From positions 1,116,001 to 1,180,000 of the forward strand of contig VJWM01000011.1 of NCBI GenBank assembly GCA_010909165.1: a stretch of DNA of 64,000 nucleotides, given 5' to 3'. The translations under genes were made by a program, and so were the position numbers. Source of the stretch: Anthoceros angustus (Eukaryota; Streptophyta; Anthocerotopsida; Anthocerotales; Anthocerotaceae). Positions 48,831 through 60,647 of the stretch are shown here, piece by piece (the stretch's first letter is position 1; every line of letters starts with the position of its first letter). The notes beneath the pieces were generated by a model. It did no database searches and was not told the DNA's origin. It saw only the letters and a list, made by a program, of their open reading frames with translations.

Positions 48831-49557
48831 TCAATAAAACCTTGAAAGGGTTTAAGTAATCCAACCATGACACAACGGACATGAGGCCCTCAAAGACCCT
48901 AAAGTAGAAGAAGCGCTGAACTAGAATGGAGAATAGCGTAAAGGGTAAGCGTGTAAAATTATACATTTTAGTTTGATTCGAGTTTACTTGTCACACACAC
49001 GAGTGGTGAGAATGAGGTCTGCTAGGTCAGGTTTGCATTTATCCTTGTTTAATAGTAGTCCAACAGAAAATAATCCGACAATCCGATGCTCTTTTGGAAT
49101 TTTCTGCTAAGATCTGGCATCGATAGCTGATGATATTCTGGGTTGTTTTGGTATATATGACTAAAAACTAACAAAAGAAGACTAGGTAGTTAGTTCACAA
49201 AGAATGATGACATTTTAGCTATTTTCGCATGGGTCTTTGTTGGTTGGTTTACATTCTCTTTAACGCTTCGATCATCACTTCAATGGCTTGAAGGGTTGGA
49301 ATCATGATATTCTATGATGACAGTTTAGATAAATCATGACTTCTTCATACTTGTAAAAGATTATATTTTTATTTCATATATAAGTTTTATTATACTTTAA
49401 TATGATCTAAATACAGGTTAACAACATCATGTATGGTGATTCATTGGCTGACCACAAAAACCTATCTAGTGTATTAGGTAGTAAATCCAACAACAAAATC
49501 CTTTAATACCTATATATTTTAAGTTCGTGGTGTAAGAAAATGGGCTACTACTTTGGA
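48831..49557 (+). repeat. 720-bp patch matching 56908-57670
   Basis: Replaces 56 bp present in unit 1 (39686-39750). It is colinear with 56908-57670 but with many small shortenings (homopolymers and 2-5 base losses). Both ends lie at identities shared by donor and acceptor: TCAATAAAA and CTACTTTGGA. Confidence 0.85.
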
Positions 49558-49562
49558 AACTA

Positions 49563-50687
49563 ATCTTTGTGTTGTGAGGTTGAGGCGCTGAGAATCGTGT
49601 AAGTCTCTTGTGGAGTGAATTGGCGAGGTCCTAGGCTGGGAATCCGGCACTTGCAGCATACTGCAGTGAGGGGTGTTACTTTGTGGTATTAGAACGTAGT
49701 CCATTCCTCCGAGTGACTAGAGAATGCACAAGATGGTCAATAAGAAGCGCAAAGAGATGCTGAAGAAGCAGCAGTCTCCCACCGATCGTCCGCCTCAACC
49801 GCTTGAAGATTCATCATCATCAGAAGAAGAGGAAGTGAGAGCGCTCCCTGAGTACACAGTAGGTCCATCTAGAGAGAAGTTAGAAGACAGGAAAAAATAG
49901 AAAGTGGAAGTACTTGATCAAGTTCTTCCAGGTGTCTTAGAAGATGTGATGACTAAAAGTAAAAAGGTGATGAAGAATCCAGAGCCCACAGCTCAACAAG
50001 GCGAAGATGCGGAAGATCAACAAGAAGAAATCTTTCCGGTAAATTTAGTAGTCATCTTCGGAGTGGCTCCGAAGTCGAGCATGAGATTAGCTCTACCAGC
50101 CGCAATACTACTTGGGTACTACTGGCAATTTTCTAAAGGGTTATGCCTTGGTATGGTGGCGGAGTTATGCTACTAATGTTGCCCTTGGTAATCGAGCACA
50201 TACCATCACAGACTGGGCATCCTTCAAAGAAGCCCTCACGAAGCAGTTCTAACCTGGGAATGCTTCACGCTTGAGTAGACAGCAACTTGACAATATCAAG
50301 CAGACATGTATTGTACAAGAATATGTAAGTACCTTTAGTGAAGGCGTAATGCATTGTACAACTATGAGTGAAGATGATAAAATTCACTTCATGGTTGGTT
50401 TGAAAGATTGGGCTGCTAATTGAATTGAGTTGTATAGTCCAAATATGTTGGCAGAGGCCATCACAGCAGCAAATGCCATTCTAGATACGTTTTATATTAG
50501 TACATCCAACTCCTCTAGAAGATTTCGAGGCAATACCCATGGTCGATATGCCCAAATTAGAGGAAGTTCTAGTAGTGCCGGCAGAGGAGCTGCCAAGGAC
50601 ATTGGCGGAAATGGAGCGGCAAGAGGCAATTCAAGAGGAAATTTTCGTGGAAGAAATCAAGGAGCCCGCAGAGGTGTTTAGAGTGTA
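49563..50687 (+). mobile_element. Ty3/gypsy relic: primer site and gag (unit 2)
   Basis: Primer site TGGTATTAGAAC at 49684-49695, gag ATG at 49724, an in-frame TAG near 49898, then the same gag blocks as in unit 1 (VEVLDQVLPGV, YSPNMLAEAITAANAI) and an RG-rich tail (GRGAAKDIGGNGAARGNSRGN) that is better kept here than in unit 1. A degenerate zinc-knuckle-like CRIGHVCHVC follows at about 50790-50820 in another frame. No pol genes. Confidence 0.8.
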
Positions 50688-50822
50688 CATGTTAATTAGT
50701 GTGGTTTTTTGGAATCCTGGCAAGAATTCCAAGATGAGAAGTTATCCAGCTTTGCCAAGCTTAATTCTGGATGCTTAGATTGTTTTTGGTTTGTAGAATT
50801 GGTCATGTGTGTCATGTGTGTC

Positions 50823-51003
50823 TCATTATGCTGCTGGTTGTGTTGGGATCCATGGGCATTCTTTTCACGCCCTACTTCAAGTATGTTTGCAATGAGTTTG
50901 CGGAGCTGCTCCCAGCAACATTCCTCATGATAGGTAAGTTGTTTTCGGTGATGCAGACTCTTCTGACGTGCGCGGATCTCACCCACCCCCGTCCTCTCTA
51001 ATT
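50823..51003 (+). repeat. Captured exon-intron fragment of the L34e-family gene
   Basis: Nearly identical to 58635-58816: the end of exon 1 of the L34e-superfamily gene (LLVVLGSMGILFTPYF to FLMIG) and most of its intron, in the same orientation. The ends share TCATTATG and CTCTCTAATT with the donor. The ORF 50771-51001 joins the gag zinc-knuckle-like RIGHVCHVC in frame to this membrane segment. Intron sequence shows a DNA-level copy. Unit 1 keeps only a few bases of it. Confidence 0.9.
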
Positions 51004-51188
51004 ATTGCTTCCAAGTTGAGATTGAGTTTAGACACGTTTTCACAAGTCTATCTCAGTGTGACTTCCTTGAAAATACCAGGTTGCATTCTAACTAGTTTAC
51101 TACTGCTAATGGGTTTTTATGTGTATGTGCATACCCTGCCTTGTGTTTGTGTGAGATTCTTGTTTTATTTTGGATGGGGTGGTGTGGA

Positions 51189-52600
51189 GTCCAGTATGTC
51201 TTAGAGTTGTGTGCTCGGAGGTTCCATTTGACCTCAGACCAGGCCATAGCCAAGGCATGCCACTACTGAGTACATGCTTAAAAGTGTGTTAAGGAGAACT
51301 TTTGGGCATTAAAAAGTAGACAACGTTAGGAGGAGTGTCTTTCCGCCCAATGGATAGAGAATAGGGAGTGAGGGATCATGAGTGAAAGTGCCCCTTGGTG
51401 CCTTGCAAATTGTACTGTGCACTCAAGCTATAAGAGTGATGCCCAAGCTATAAGGCTCGTATAGGAGCACGGCTCCGAGTACACGATTTGTTTGCTGTTC
51501 AGTTAGAACTCGTTGAGTGGTCTGGTCACTATTGCTGCATTTGTCAGCTAATGGCATTTCTGTACACTTGTGATGGGCAATGTCCAGGTCTGCATCCTAG
51601 CATCTAACCACTGTTTGCACCTCACCGCCTGTTTGCTTGTGTTATGTAGATGTCCCCCACCCTAGTCATATAGTGAAGAGTCTGTTGAACCCAAACCCGT
51701 TGGCCATTGGTATTTGACAAAATTTAAGAATCGCTCACTTGGTACTGGAAGAAAATGTTTGTCAAACACCCACTGAGCTTTCATTTCATGTCTTGCCATG
51801 AAACGAGTTCCCGAACAACGTAAGAAAATGCTTGCCGAACACTCATTGAGCTTTCATTTCATGTCTTGCCATGAGATGAGTTCCCGAACAACTCGGCTAC
51901 TTCCTTTCACAGGATTTTGATTGCTACTTGTGCAAGATACTAACTGCTACTTGTGCAAGATACTAACTGTATGTGTGAAATCCCAATCGTAGGAGCATTT
52001 GAAACTACCGATTCATTAGGCCTCAGGCCCAGTTAGATCACCGAAACTTTGTCCAAGTTTTATTAACCCAGATTTGCACCTGAGGTGATATTCAGACTTC
52101 GCTTATACTTCCACAAGTTTATGGCACCCAGCTCAATTAAGATTTTGTGGATATTTCATACAAGTTTACACACGCATAGTTAATTGAACAATTACAAAAT
52201 TCGTTTTGGAATAGTTACCCATCTCAAGGAGCTCTACGTAGCACCAGTATTTTAATGTATCCAAGATCAATCTGGTGTGTTGGATTTTTCCCCCTTTGTT
52301 TTTGGGGTGGATGGGTTTTTCTATCTCTTTTTTATAATAAAATCTTCTTTTCCTATATGGAGTCCGTTGATTGGTCCTCTTGTCTTCCTTGCTCTTGGTT
52401 GGACATAGCTGATTGATCCACTCGTCTGTTGAGTAATCCTGTTGAATGATCCTCGTGTTCCTTGCTCTTGGTTGGACATAGTTCAGCGTTCCTCGTCTGT
52501 TGAATAATCCCGCTGATGTTTTCGAAGAACCACGCTGCGGACGGGGACTTGCAGGGCAAGCAAAATTCAAAGCAAGGGACAGGCAAACGCCTTGTGCTTC
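51189..52600. other. Intergenic DNA with short tandem repeats
   Basis: No gene supported. A 73-bp unit is repeated twice at 51751-51893 (GAGCTTTCATTTCATGTCTT), and CTACTTGTGCAAGATACTAACTG twice near 51923-51970. The segment 52348-52418 is the donor-like match of the patch at 41.8 kb. Confidence 0.5.
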
Positions 52601-53283
52601 TGCTATGCTACTTCTGCGTAGGCATAGATTCAATCACCAACTCTGCCACACAACATTCACTTCGCCTGTAACATGTCTCTTCATATTGCATCCTGCCAGT
52701 CATAGAAGAAAGTTTTTGTGCCAAGTGAATCCATGCCTGGCAGTTCCAGATCGTCCCAAGTACTGCACATAGTCTGCAGGAAGTCTGCACTCCTTCCAAG
52801 TACATAGACAGACTGAACACCTTTGTGCTGCTGCAATGGTACTCCTGCATTTGCATAAGTTCTATCACCAACACCGCAACACAACATTCACGTTGACTGT
52901 AACAAGTCTCCTCATATTGCATCCTGCCAGTCATGGAAGAAAGTGTCGGTGCCAAGTAATCCATGCCTGCCAGTTCCAGATAGGCTGAAGTACTACACAG
53001 AGTCTGCAGAAAGTCTGCACTCCTTCCAATGACTTAAACAGACTAGTCTGTGGGCAGCAGCTTGGTAACCATTTATGCCCAGTGCTGGGGCATCAAGGAC
53101 GCAAAACAGGTGTTTGTCCTTCTGTCCCAGCCCGATGCAGGGTCAAGGAGATAAAGTTTTGCAGCTCTATGCCGAGATGCAAGCTTCAGGTCTGAGGCCA
53201 CATGAAGGTTAACCCATCCCAAGCAGAGAAAAGCAATATTCTCTGGCATACATACTTCAGCAGCGGGTAATCCTTCATTATTC

Positions 53284-55848
53284 TCACGGTCGACCCTTAC
53301 AACTGCAGCAACCACCTGCGAATCGATGCACACGGTACCCATCCCTGACGACAATGTCTCTCTCTTCAAGCCTTGACAGGATCTCCGTGGAACTGTGGCA
53401 GTCGCTGCACATGCGTAGATTCTTCGTTACCAACAGAGGTGTTCCACTTGGAGTGTTCAAGATACCAAACGCCAGAGCTAGCTTCTCAGCATGCCCACAA
53501 AGCACATCTTCCTTGTCATCCTCACACACTGGCTTCAACACCAACTTTGTATGAGGTGTGTGGCCTCCTTCCTGCTTCAGACGTGCTTTCGTGCTCTCTA
53601 TCTTAAGCGCAATATCCTCTCTCCTTTCTCCAACCACAAATCTATGCACTTCCTTATTCACCTCAAGGGTCGCCACTGCCGGTTTCTTGTTAGCTCCTGC
53701 TACCCTTCTCTGTGTTTCAATCCTGTCTACATCAGTCCACCTACCTGCATCTGCGTAGGCATTGGCCATGAGCACATATGCAGGTACTGAGGGACCAGCC
53801 TAACAATCCTTTCAAAACACCACATCGCCATCTCTATATCCCCATGGCTTTTGCAGGCATTCAACAACACAACGACCTCAAGCCCACAACATTACTTTGG
53901 CCCTCACATAACAATAGCATCTTCTTTGCCTCATCTAAATGGCCCGCACGACCAAGAAGATCAACCATGCAGGTGTAATGCTCAATAGTCGGTTTGATGC
54001 CATGCTGCGTAGCCATGGAATCAAAGTGCTTGCGACCCTCATGGACCAGTCCCTCATGGCTGCATGCGACTAGAGGGCAGGTAAAAGTAGCACCATCAAG
54101 TTGGATACCGGAATCTAACATCTTAAAACAAGCTAGTGCTCTGTTACCATCACCACAAGTACCGTACCCAGATATCAGCTCCGTCCATGTAACCACATCC
54201 TTTGTGGCCATGCCGTCAAACACCCGGCGTGCATGTTTCAGTACACTGCACTTTGCATACATGACAACTAGGCAGGTGCCCACTAGTAGGTCACCCAGCA
54301 GTCCTCTTTTGACGATCTGTGAGTGCAGATGCCTGCCCTTTTGTAAGGCACCAGTGCTTCCACAGGAGTTCAGCAGGCAAGCAAAAGTAAAATGGTTAGC
54401 CAAACTTCGCCCCTCCTGCTCCATTTGACCATACCAAACAAGTGCCTCATGTCTGAGCCCTTGCTCAGCATACCCGGCAATCAGTGCCGTCCATGTCACC
54501 ACATTCTTCGTGGCCATGCTGTCAAAAACCTGGAGCGCATATTTCAGTTCGCCACATTTTGCATACATGTCCACCAGACAGGTGCCAACAAACAAGTTCA
54601 CAGGAAAGCCACTGTGCAGTACATCACAGTGCACTTTTCTGCCAGATTCCACGTCAGCCGCAAATGCACAAGCTTGAAGGGCAGCTACAAAGACGTGAGC
54701 ATCCCCTTTCACTCCTGACCTACGCATCTGATGGTACAGTTGTATGGCCTCCTTTAGGTTTCCCATGTTTAGCATATGCGGAGATGATGGAACCCCACGT
54801 GATAACATCTGGTTTGCCCACCCTGGCGAACACATCCATGGCCTCCTCTAGCCTACCTCCACATGCATACATGCGCAAAAGATGGTTACCCAAGAATGCA
54901 TTCGAGTGAAGAGGAATGCCACTGTCCAATACATCACAGTGGGCTTGTCTGCCAGATTCCAAGTCGGCCGCAAATATACAAGCTTGAAGGGCAGCTACAA
55001 AGACGTGAGCATCTGCCTTCAATCCTGACCTACGCATCTCGTGGTACAGTCTTATGCCTTCCTTAGGTTTCCCTGTTTTGGTTGCCTGCCCTGGTGAACA
55101 CATCCATCGCCTCCTCTAGACTACCTCCACTTGCATACATGCGCATGATATGGTTCCCCAAGTATGCATTCGACTCGGACCCGAGTTTGACACTGAGGTC
55201 ATGAACTCGTCGGCCCACAACCACATCCTTCTTAGCAGCACACAGTTTCAGCACAGTGCAAAACAGAGACAGAGAAATAGCAGAGTCTGTCTGCGCCAGA
55301 CATTCCAATGCTCCAGCGGCCTCGGAAAGCTTCCCCTCCTGACATAACGTGCTCACGGTTACATCCGTAAAGACACCCATTTCCGATCCTGCACGCCTGC
55401 CAGGTCCAGGCTTATCCGGAGACCTGGACTCGGAAGGAGAGCCACCATGACCCATCTGCATATCCAAGGAAACGAGCTGCTCATCAACCCAAGCTGGCTT
55501 AAACAAGTCTTTCAACCACAGCACCTCGCCAGACCCCTTACGACGGAAGTCAGGGGAACGGGAGCTCCTCTTATCTCGTCTGTTGTCACACCACCTGGTG
55601 GGATCCAGAAAAAAATGCTGCCACAAGTGCTTTTGCTCCTGCACCTGGCGACGGCCATCGCTGGATAACCCGTCCCCACCCACACACTTTTTCGGAAGTG
55701 GAAATGCTCGGCTCCTTACACTGCTGCACCTGGAGGCTTGCTTGTTTGCCTGGGACTGACTTCCTGAGGTGAGGTGGGCGGGAGCTCCTGGTAAAATCCC
55801 TGTACGAACACCAATTTGTTGGGTCCACAAAAATCCTCGCCGACGCAT
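53284..55848 (-). pseudogene. Broken PDF-PPR-DYW:KP gene (rightmost copy)
   Basis: From the ATG at 55848: start MRRRGFLWTQQIGV, PDF motif with W to C (PTRWCDNRRDK, RSPDFRRK) and first PPRs to about 55080. A frame break and partial repeat of one PPR block follow (55103-54720), a one-T insertion near 54755, PPRs to 53880, an added CAAC-like quadruplet near 53868, one more base change near 53788, then an intact DYW:KP end (53775-53284: GANKKPAVATLEV, HAE, CSDCH, CCSCKGRP). More diverged from the other array copies than they are from each other. It lies outside the 10-kb duplication and may be nearer the source copy. Confidence 0.85.
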
Positions 55849-58441
55849 CGCCTTAGCCTGGAGCGAGATCCAGGACGGGGTAGTGCGAGCGGGGAGGGCA
55901 AGAGCTATGGACCTATTGGTACCTGCAATGTAATGCTACCACTGCTACCCAGGAGGAAGCTCAACACCGGCACGCCCGGTTCCTGGTCCTCCAGCCATGA
56001 TGCTTCTAAGTGTCATGTGCCTCTCCCAACTTAGCTGTCCCCGAATTCTCGAGTCGGAGGGTTTCCGATATTCAGCTTTTTAATATTTTCAGAGACGTTC
56101 TGGTGATGGATGGATGCATTACGTGCTATAAGAGCAAGGCTCGAACTGATGGCATGTTTCTGTCAGGCATAGAGGAGCCAGCTATCAGATTTCCTGCAGT
56201 TTTTCCCTTTCCAGTCATGCTGCATAAGAGCTGGTTGGGAAAGCTACTTTGTAAACGCAGGTCCGTCACCCTATCCGTGCATGCAGTCTGCACGTCCGAA
56301 ATCCTCTTGACGCCAGGCCAGCCGGAGCTGTCTCACCTTTCCTTGGGGGCCTGCGAGATGCATGTGGATATATCAACCTTGCTTGCCCGATAGAGCATTG
56401 ATCGGCTTGGCCGTGTTGTGCAACCAACCGAATTACCACGCACTAGCATTCTTCACTATTTAACCCCATAATGGCCACCTTATTTTACTCATATATATAT
56501 AAATAAATAATTTCTAAAAGATCTTCAGGTTTGTTTTTCAACTTCACCACTCATGCTACCGTGGCACAAGTGTGTTGCAAAACACTCATGGTAGTTGAAA
56601 CCATTTAAGAGATTCTTTCACAACACAAAGTTATTTCTTGCCCTGAGATTTTTTCATAATATAGAGTTATTTTTTGCCCCTCATACTATAATCACATGAG
56701 TGTTTTGCAAGGGTTCGAACAGTTTTGGAGATTATTTCACAATATAAAACTATTTGAGCTTGATCTTGGACATATAAAAAACTATGCATAATATGTAGAG
56801 CTCATTGAGATCAGGTATTTGTATACAAGTTTTCTAATTCTTCAATAAGCCATGCATATGAATAAAAAGCACGGATTAAGTGTCGGCAAAGTGAATCTAT
56901 TTTGGGGTCAATAAAACCTTGAAAGGGTTTAAGTAATCCAACCATGACACAACGGGACATGAGGCCCTCAAAGACCCTAAAGTAGAAGAAACGCGGAACT
57001 AGAATGGAGAATAGCGTAAAAGGGTAAGCGTGTAAAAAATTATACATTTTAGTTTGATTCGAGTTTACTTGTCACACACACAGACAGCGGGTGAGAGAAT
57101 GAGGTCTGCCCGCTAGGTCACGGGTTTGGCATTTATCCTTGTTTAATAGTAGTCCAACAGGAAAATAATCCAGACAATCCTGATGCTCTTTTTTGGAATT
57201 TTCTGCTAAGATACGCGTACTCGTATAGCTGATGATATTCTGTTGGGTTGTTTTGGTATATATGACTAACAAAACTAACAAAAGAAGACTAGGTAGTTAG
57301 TTCGTCAAAGAATGATGACATTTTAGCTATTTTCGCATGGGTCTTTGTTGGTTGACGTTTACATTCTCTTTAACGTTTCGATCATCACTTCAATGGCTTG
57401 AAGGGTTGGAATCATGATATTCTATGATGACAGTTTTAGATAAATCATGACTTCTTCATACTTGTAAAAGATTATATTTTTATTTCATATATAAGTTTTA
57501 TTATACTTTAATATGATCTAAATACAGGTTAACAACATCATGTATGGTGATTCATTGGCTGACCACAAAAACCTATCTAGTGTATTAGGTAGTAAATCCA
57601 ACAACAAAAAATCCTTTAATACCTATATATTTTAAGTTCGTGGTGTAAGAAAATGGGCTACTACTTTGGATGCACACGAGAATGACGACATTGTGGGCCG
57701 GGTCGGGGGTAATAAGGGGACCAGGGTTGAAGGGCAGGCTCCACGCACCCCATTCCACCTACCCACGCTTTTGCGTGGCCCTTGTCGCGTTCTTCTCGTT
57801 GTCGCTGCCCCTCTCGTTGGCTGTGGGTGTTTGGGCTGGCCCAGTTCACTTTTCTCACTGCCGCTGCCTGCCCTGGCTTGGCCTGCCCTTGCCCTCTCAA
57901 CAGCGCATCAATTCGCCTCGCCTCGGCATGCGCATCTGCATTCGCAGCTCACGCTTTCCGCCTGCGCCTCCGATTCTCACCTTGGGATTGGGGTCTGCTG
58001 TGCCGTGATTCTCCTCCTCCTATCGCGCACTCCTCTGTGGCATCCTCCACACGCTCCTTGCCTTGTTCCTGGTTACAGCAGTGCTTTCCAATTTAGCTGC
58101 GGATGCTGCTGCTGCTTGCGCGACTGAGATTGGTGTTCCGGCAGCCTGGAATTGTCCCGGGGTTTCTCCGGATCTCGGAATTTGAGCCGCACCAGGGTTC
58201 TTGATTCCAGCTTGCTTCTTTTGGCCGCTGCCGGTTCTGGATTCGCAGGTGAAGGGCAAGAGCTGCGGTGCATGAGGTCCTGCGGCGGATCGGCCAAGCT
58301 GGAGGGTGAATTGTGCTTTACGGAGCTGAGGGAGGCGAAGATCCGTCAGATCGGTGGATCAATTCCCTGAATTACAGCCACACGGACTTGTTCAGCATAT
58401 TTTGAGTATTTTGCGGTTTCCCTGTAGAGGAGGGGGCCCCT
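55849..58441. other. Intergenic DNA upstream of the L34e-family gene
   Basis: AT-rich at 56.4-57.65 kb and GC-richer from 57.67 kb, the latter probably promoter and 5' leader of the gene at 58442. The part 56908-57670 is the better-preserved partner of the patch at 48831-49557. ORFs around 57.7-58.1 kb have no recognisable domain. Confidence 0.5.
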
Positions 58442-59221
58442 ATGGTGGAGTGCAAAAGCCTTGCGTCGGTGTGTCGGGCTTTAGAGAATCAGCGCAACAT
58501 GGCAAGTTCTTTGCCGCTGGCCGACCAGCTCCGGCATCACCACAGTCAGTACCGGCTGCGGAAGCTTCCTGCTGCCTCGCAGAGTAACTCCGGCCCTCCA
58601 CTTTGCGATCAGTCCACCGCAGCGGCATTTGACGTCATTATGCTGCTGGTTGTGTTGGGATCCATGGGCATTCTTTTCACGCCCTACTTCAAGTATGTTT
58701 GCAATGAGTTTGCGGAGCTGCTCCCAGCAACATTCCTCATGATAGGTAAGTTGTTTTCGGTGATGCAGACTCTTCTGACGTGCGCGGATCTCACCCACCC
58801 CCCGTCCTCTCTAATTTCGATAATTTTGTTCTGCACAGGGGAAGTGGTCTATCAAGCCCCTGTGGCTTACGCTCTGGGAACTGTGCTGATGTTCGTCTTC
58901 GTGATTGCTGCATGGGAGATCTATCAATACAAAAGCAGGAGATGTGATAACCCTGATTGCAGGGGTCTCCGGAAAGCCATGGAGCTTGATATCCAGCTGG
59001 AGACAGAACAGTGCGTGAAGACGGCTCCTGTTATCACTGATGGGCTTTCTTGGAAGAACGGTGTTGAGCTTGGCCATGAGCAGAAGGAACTGGAGGCAGA
59101 GCTTCGCAGGATGGCTCCTCCTAATGGAAGGGCCATTCTTATCTTCCGAGCTCCGTGTGGATGTCCTGCAGCCAGATTTGAGGCATGGGGCTCTAAAAAA
59201 GCACGGCGAAGCAAGAAGTAA
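58442..59221 (+). CDS. Ribosomal L34e-superfamily-type membrane protein
   Basis: Two exons, 58442-58745 and 58839-59221, 228 aa. It resembles the plant proteins annotated as ribosomal protein L34e superfamily, whose role is unknown; the two membrane segments argue against a ribosomal role. Exon 1: KSLASVCRALENQRNMASSLPLADQ, then hydrophobic IMLLVVLGSMGILF. Exon 2: a second membrane segment (AYALGTVLMFVFVIAAWEIYQY), then CDNPDCRGLRKAMELDIQLETEQCVK and a basic tail. The 93-bp intron (GTAAGT..CACAG) is a multiple of three and has no stop, so retention would give a 259-aa protein. The start is the first ATG of the conserved block. Confidence 0.85.
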   Translation: MVECKSLASVCRALENQRNMASSLPLADQLRHHHSQYRLRKLPAASQSNSGPPLCDQSTAAAFDVIMLLVVLGSMGILFTPYFKYVCNEFAELLPATFLMIGKLFSVMQTLLTCADLTHPPSSLISIILFCTGEVVYQAPVAYALGTVLMFVFVIAAWEIYQYKSRRCDNPDCRGLRKAMELDIQLETEQCVKTAPVITDGLSWKNGVELGHEQKELEAELRRMAPPNGRAILIFRAPCGCPAARFEAWGSKKARRSKK

Positions 59222-60647
59222 GAGCTAAAACTGCCTGCGCATGTGACGGGTTGTGGAGGAAGGATGTCTTGCTGGACAAACGGATCTCAGCGACACTCTA
59301 GTGTTGAGGAAGGGACTGCGCGGCCACAAGGCTGCTTTTTGTAGCCCTATGGACTCTCATTCGACCTAGGTAGGCTGTAATCTCTATTAACAGCTCATCA
59401 TCGCAAACAGACGAGGTGGATTGGTTCTGTAGCAAGCCATATGAAGGTCTCGACATTTCTACAGGGTTTCTAAGACAACTTCATTGCTTTTGCTTAGACA
59501 AGGAACTGTGGCAGAACCATATGCGAGTATCACTAAATGTGCCGATGGCTAGTCAATGGGTCGTTCCTCTACCTAGCCTTGTTCTTTTCCAAATGCAAGC
59601 CTGCAGGATATTTGCGGTGACAGTGCTCATTTCCCTTTGTAGGTAATGTATAGCTGCTTTCCTCTGAGCAGTCTTCCGATTCGGTCTTGGAAGACCTTGT
59701 TAAGTCATGCTTGATGCAGGATCGTGGAAATTGGAACGGGCTTGTGCGCAGGCTAGTATACCGAACAGTTCATACAATAGAGTAGGTCAATGTAGTGGGG
59801 TGGGTGAGGTGAGGTGGGAGGGGGAGGGGAGAACAATGTAGGTGAGACTGTACAGCAATGTGTCGATACATCCCAAGTCCTTGCGAGGACGTTTTTGATA
59901 CCAGCTTTGAGCTCAGTACTCGGTTGTCCCCACGCTGGTTGCTTTACCCATGTGGTTGATAAAAGTCTTTTTGTCACATCATTGTGGACAAAGGTTCCCA
60001 TTACTCAATAGCTGGTATCGTGGCTATGGCATAGGTGGACGTGGCATCCGGACGTGTCTATGGTTCAGCTCTCAGATCAAGTCGGAGGAGGGGCAAAGTC
60101 ACGAGGAGAACACTTCGGTACTCGGGAAGTACTTAAGCAGATTGTGGCCCCAAGCTTTGGTGGAACGTTGAGGATCGGCGGTCTGCTCAAGTTCGTACTG
60201 ACGACTAACTGTTCTCCCACGAGGGCGCCACACCAATGAATAGCTGCTGCCGCTGGGTCTTCACTGGTCACCAATGAAGTGTCCTTTAGGGTACCTGGCT
60301 CCACCCAAGCCTCGGATATCCTCGGCGAGATCTTTCCTTTTTACTTTTTATCGGCACGCTTTGCAGTGGAAGGATAGGAGTGTATGTAGACACGTGGCAC
60401 CAGCGCTCGAACAGATGGTTTGTTCAACGCCCTGTCTACACATGCAGACTCCTGCTAAGCAGCTGCGTAACTGAAAGAAGGAGTGCTCTCTAGATACATA
60501 TACAAGGAACTGAATTAAAAGCACAAGGTATTCACAGACACTCAAATTCGTCTGAATCCATCTCTGTTTTCCTTCCGAAAAAAAAATCTTATGGTACAAG
60601 ACACGTCCGCCGGAGTATGGTCACATGTAGTTCGGGTGTACTCAGGA
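59222..60647. other. Intergenic DNA between convergent genes
   Basis: Three-prime flank of the L34e-family gene and of the ISU gene. A G-rich stretch lies at 59795-59832. No gene supported. Confidence 0.5.

Larger units (their letters stand above)
41189..51177 (+). repeat. Tandem duplication, unit 2 (about 10.0 kb)
   Basis: Second copy of the unit at 31077-41188. It differs from unit 1 mainly in the middle (42.3-45.9 kb), where DYW fragments and a 3'-flank repeat are shuffled, and by a 720-bp replacement at 48831-49557 whose sequence matches 56908-57670. Confidence 0.85.

Noticed and set aside
57666-58127. ORFs upstream of the L34e-family gene
   Set aside because: No domain, several overlapping frames, GC-rich leader region.
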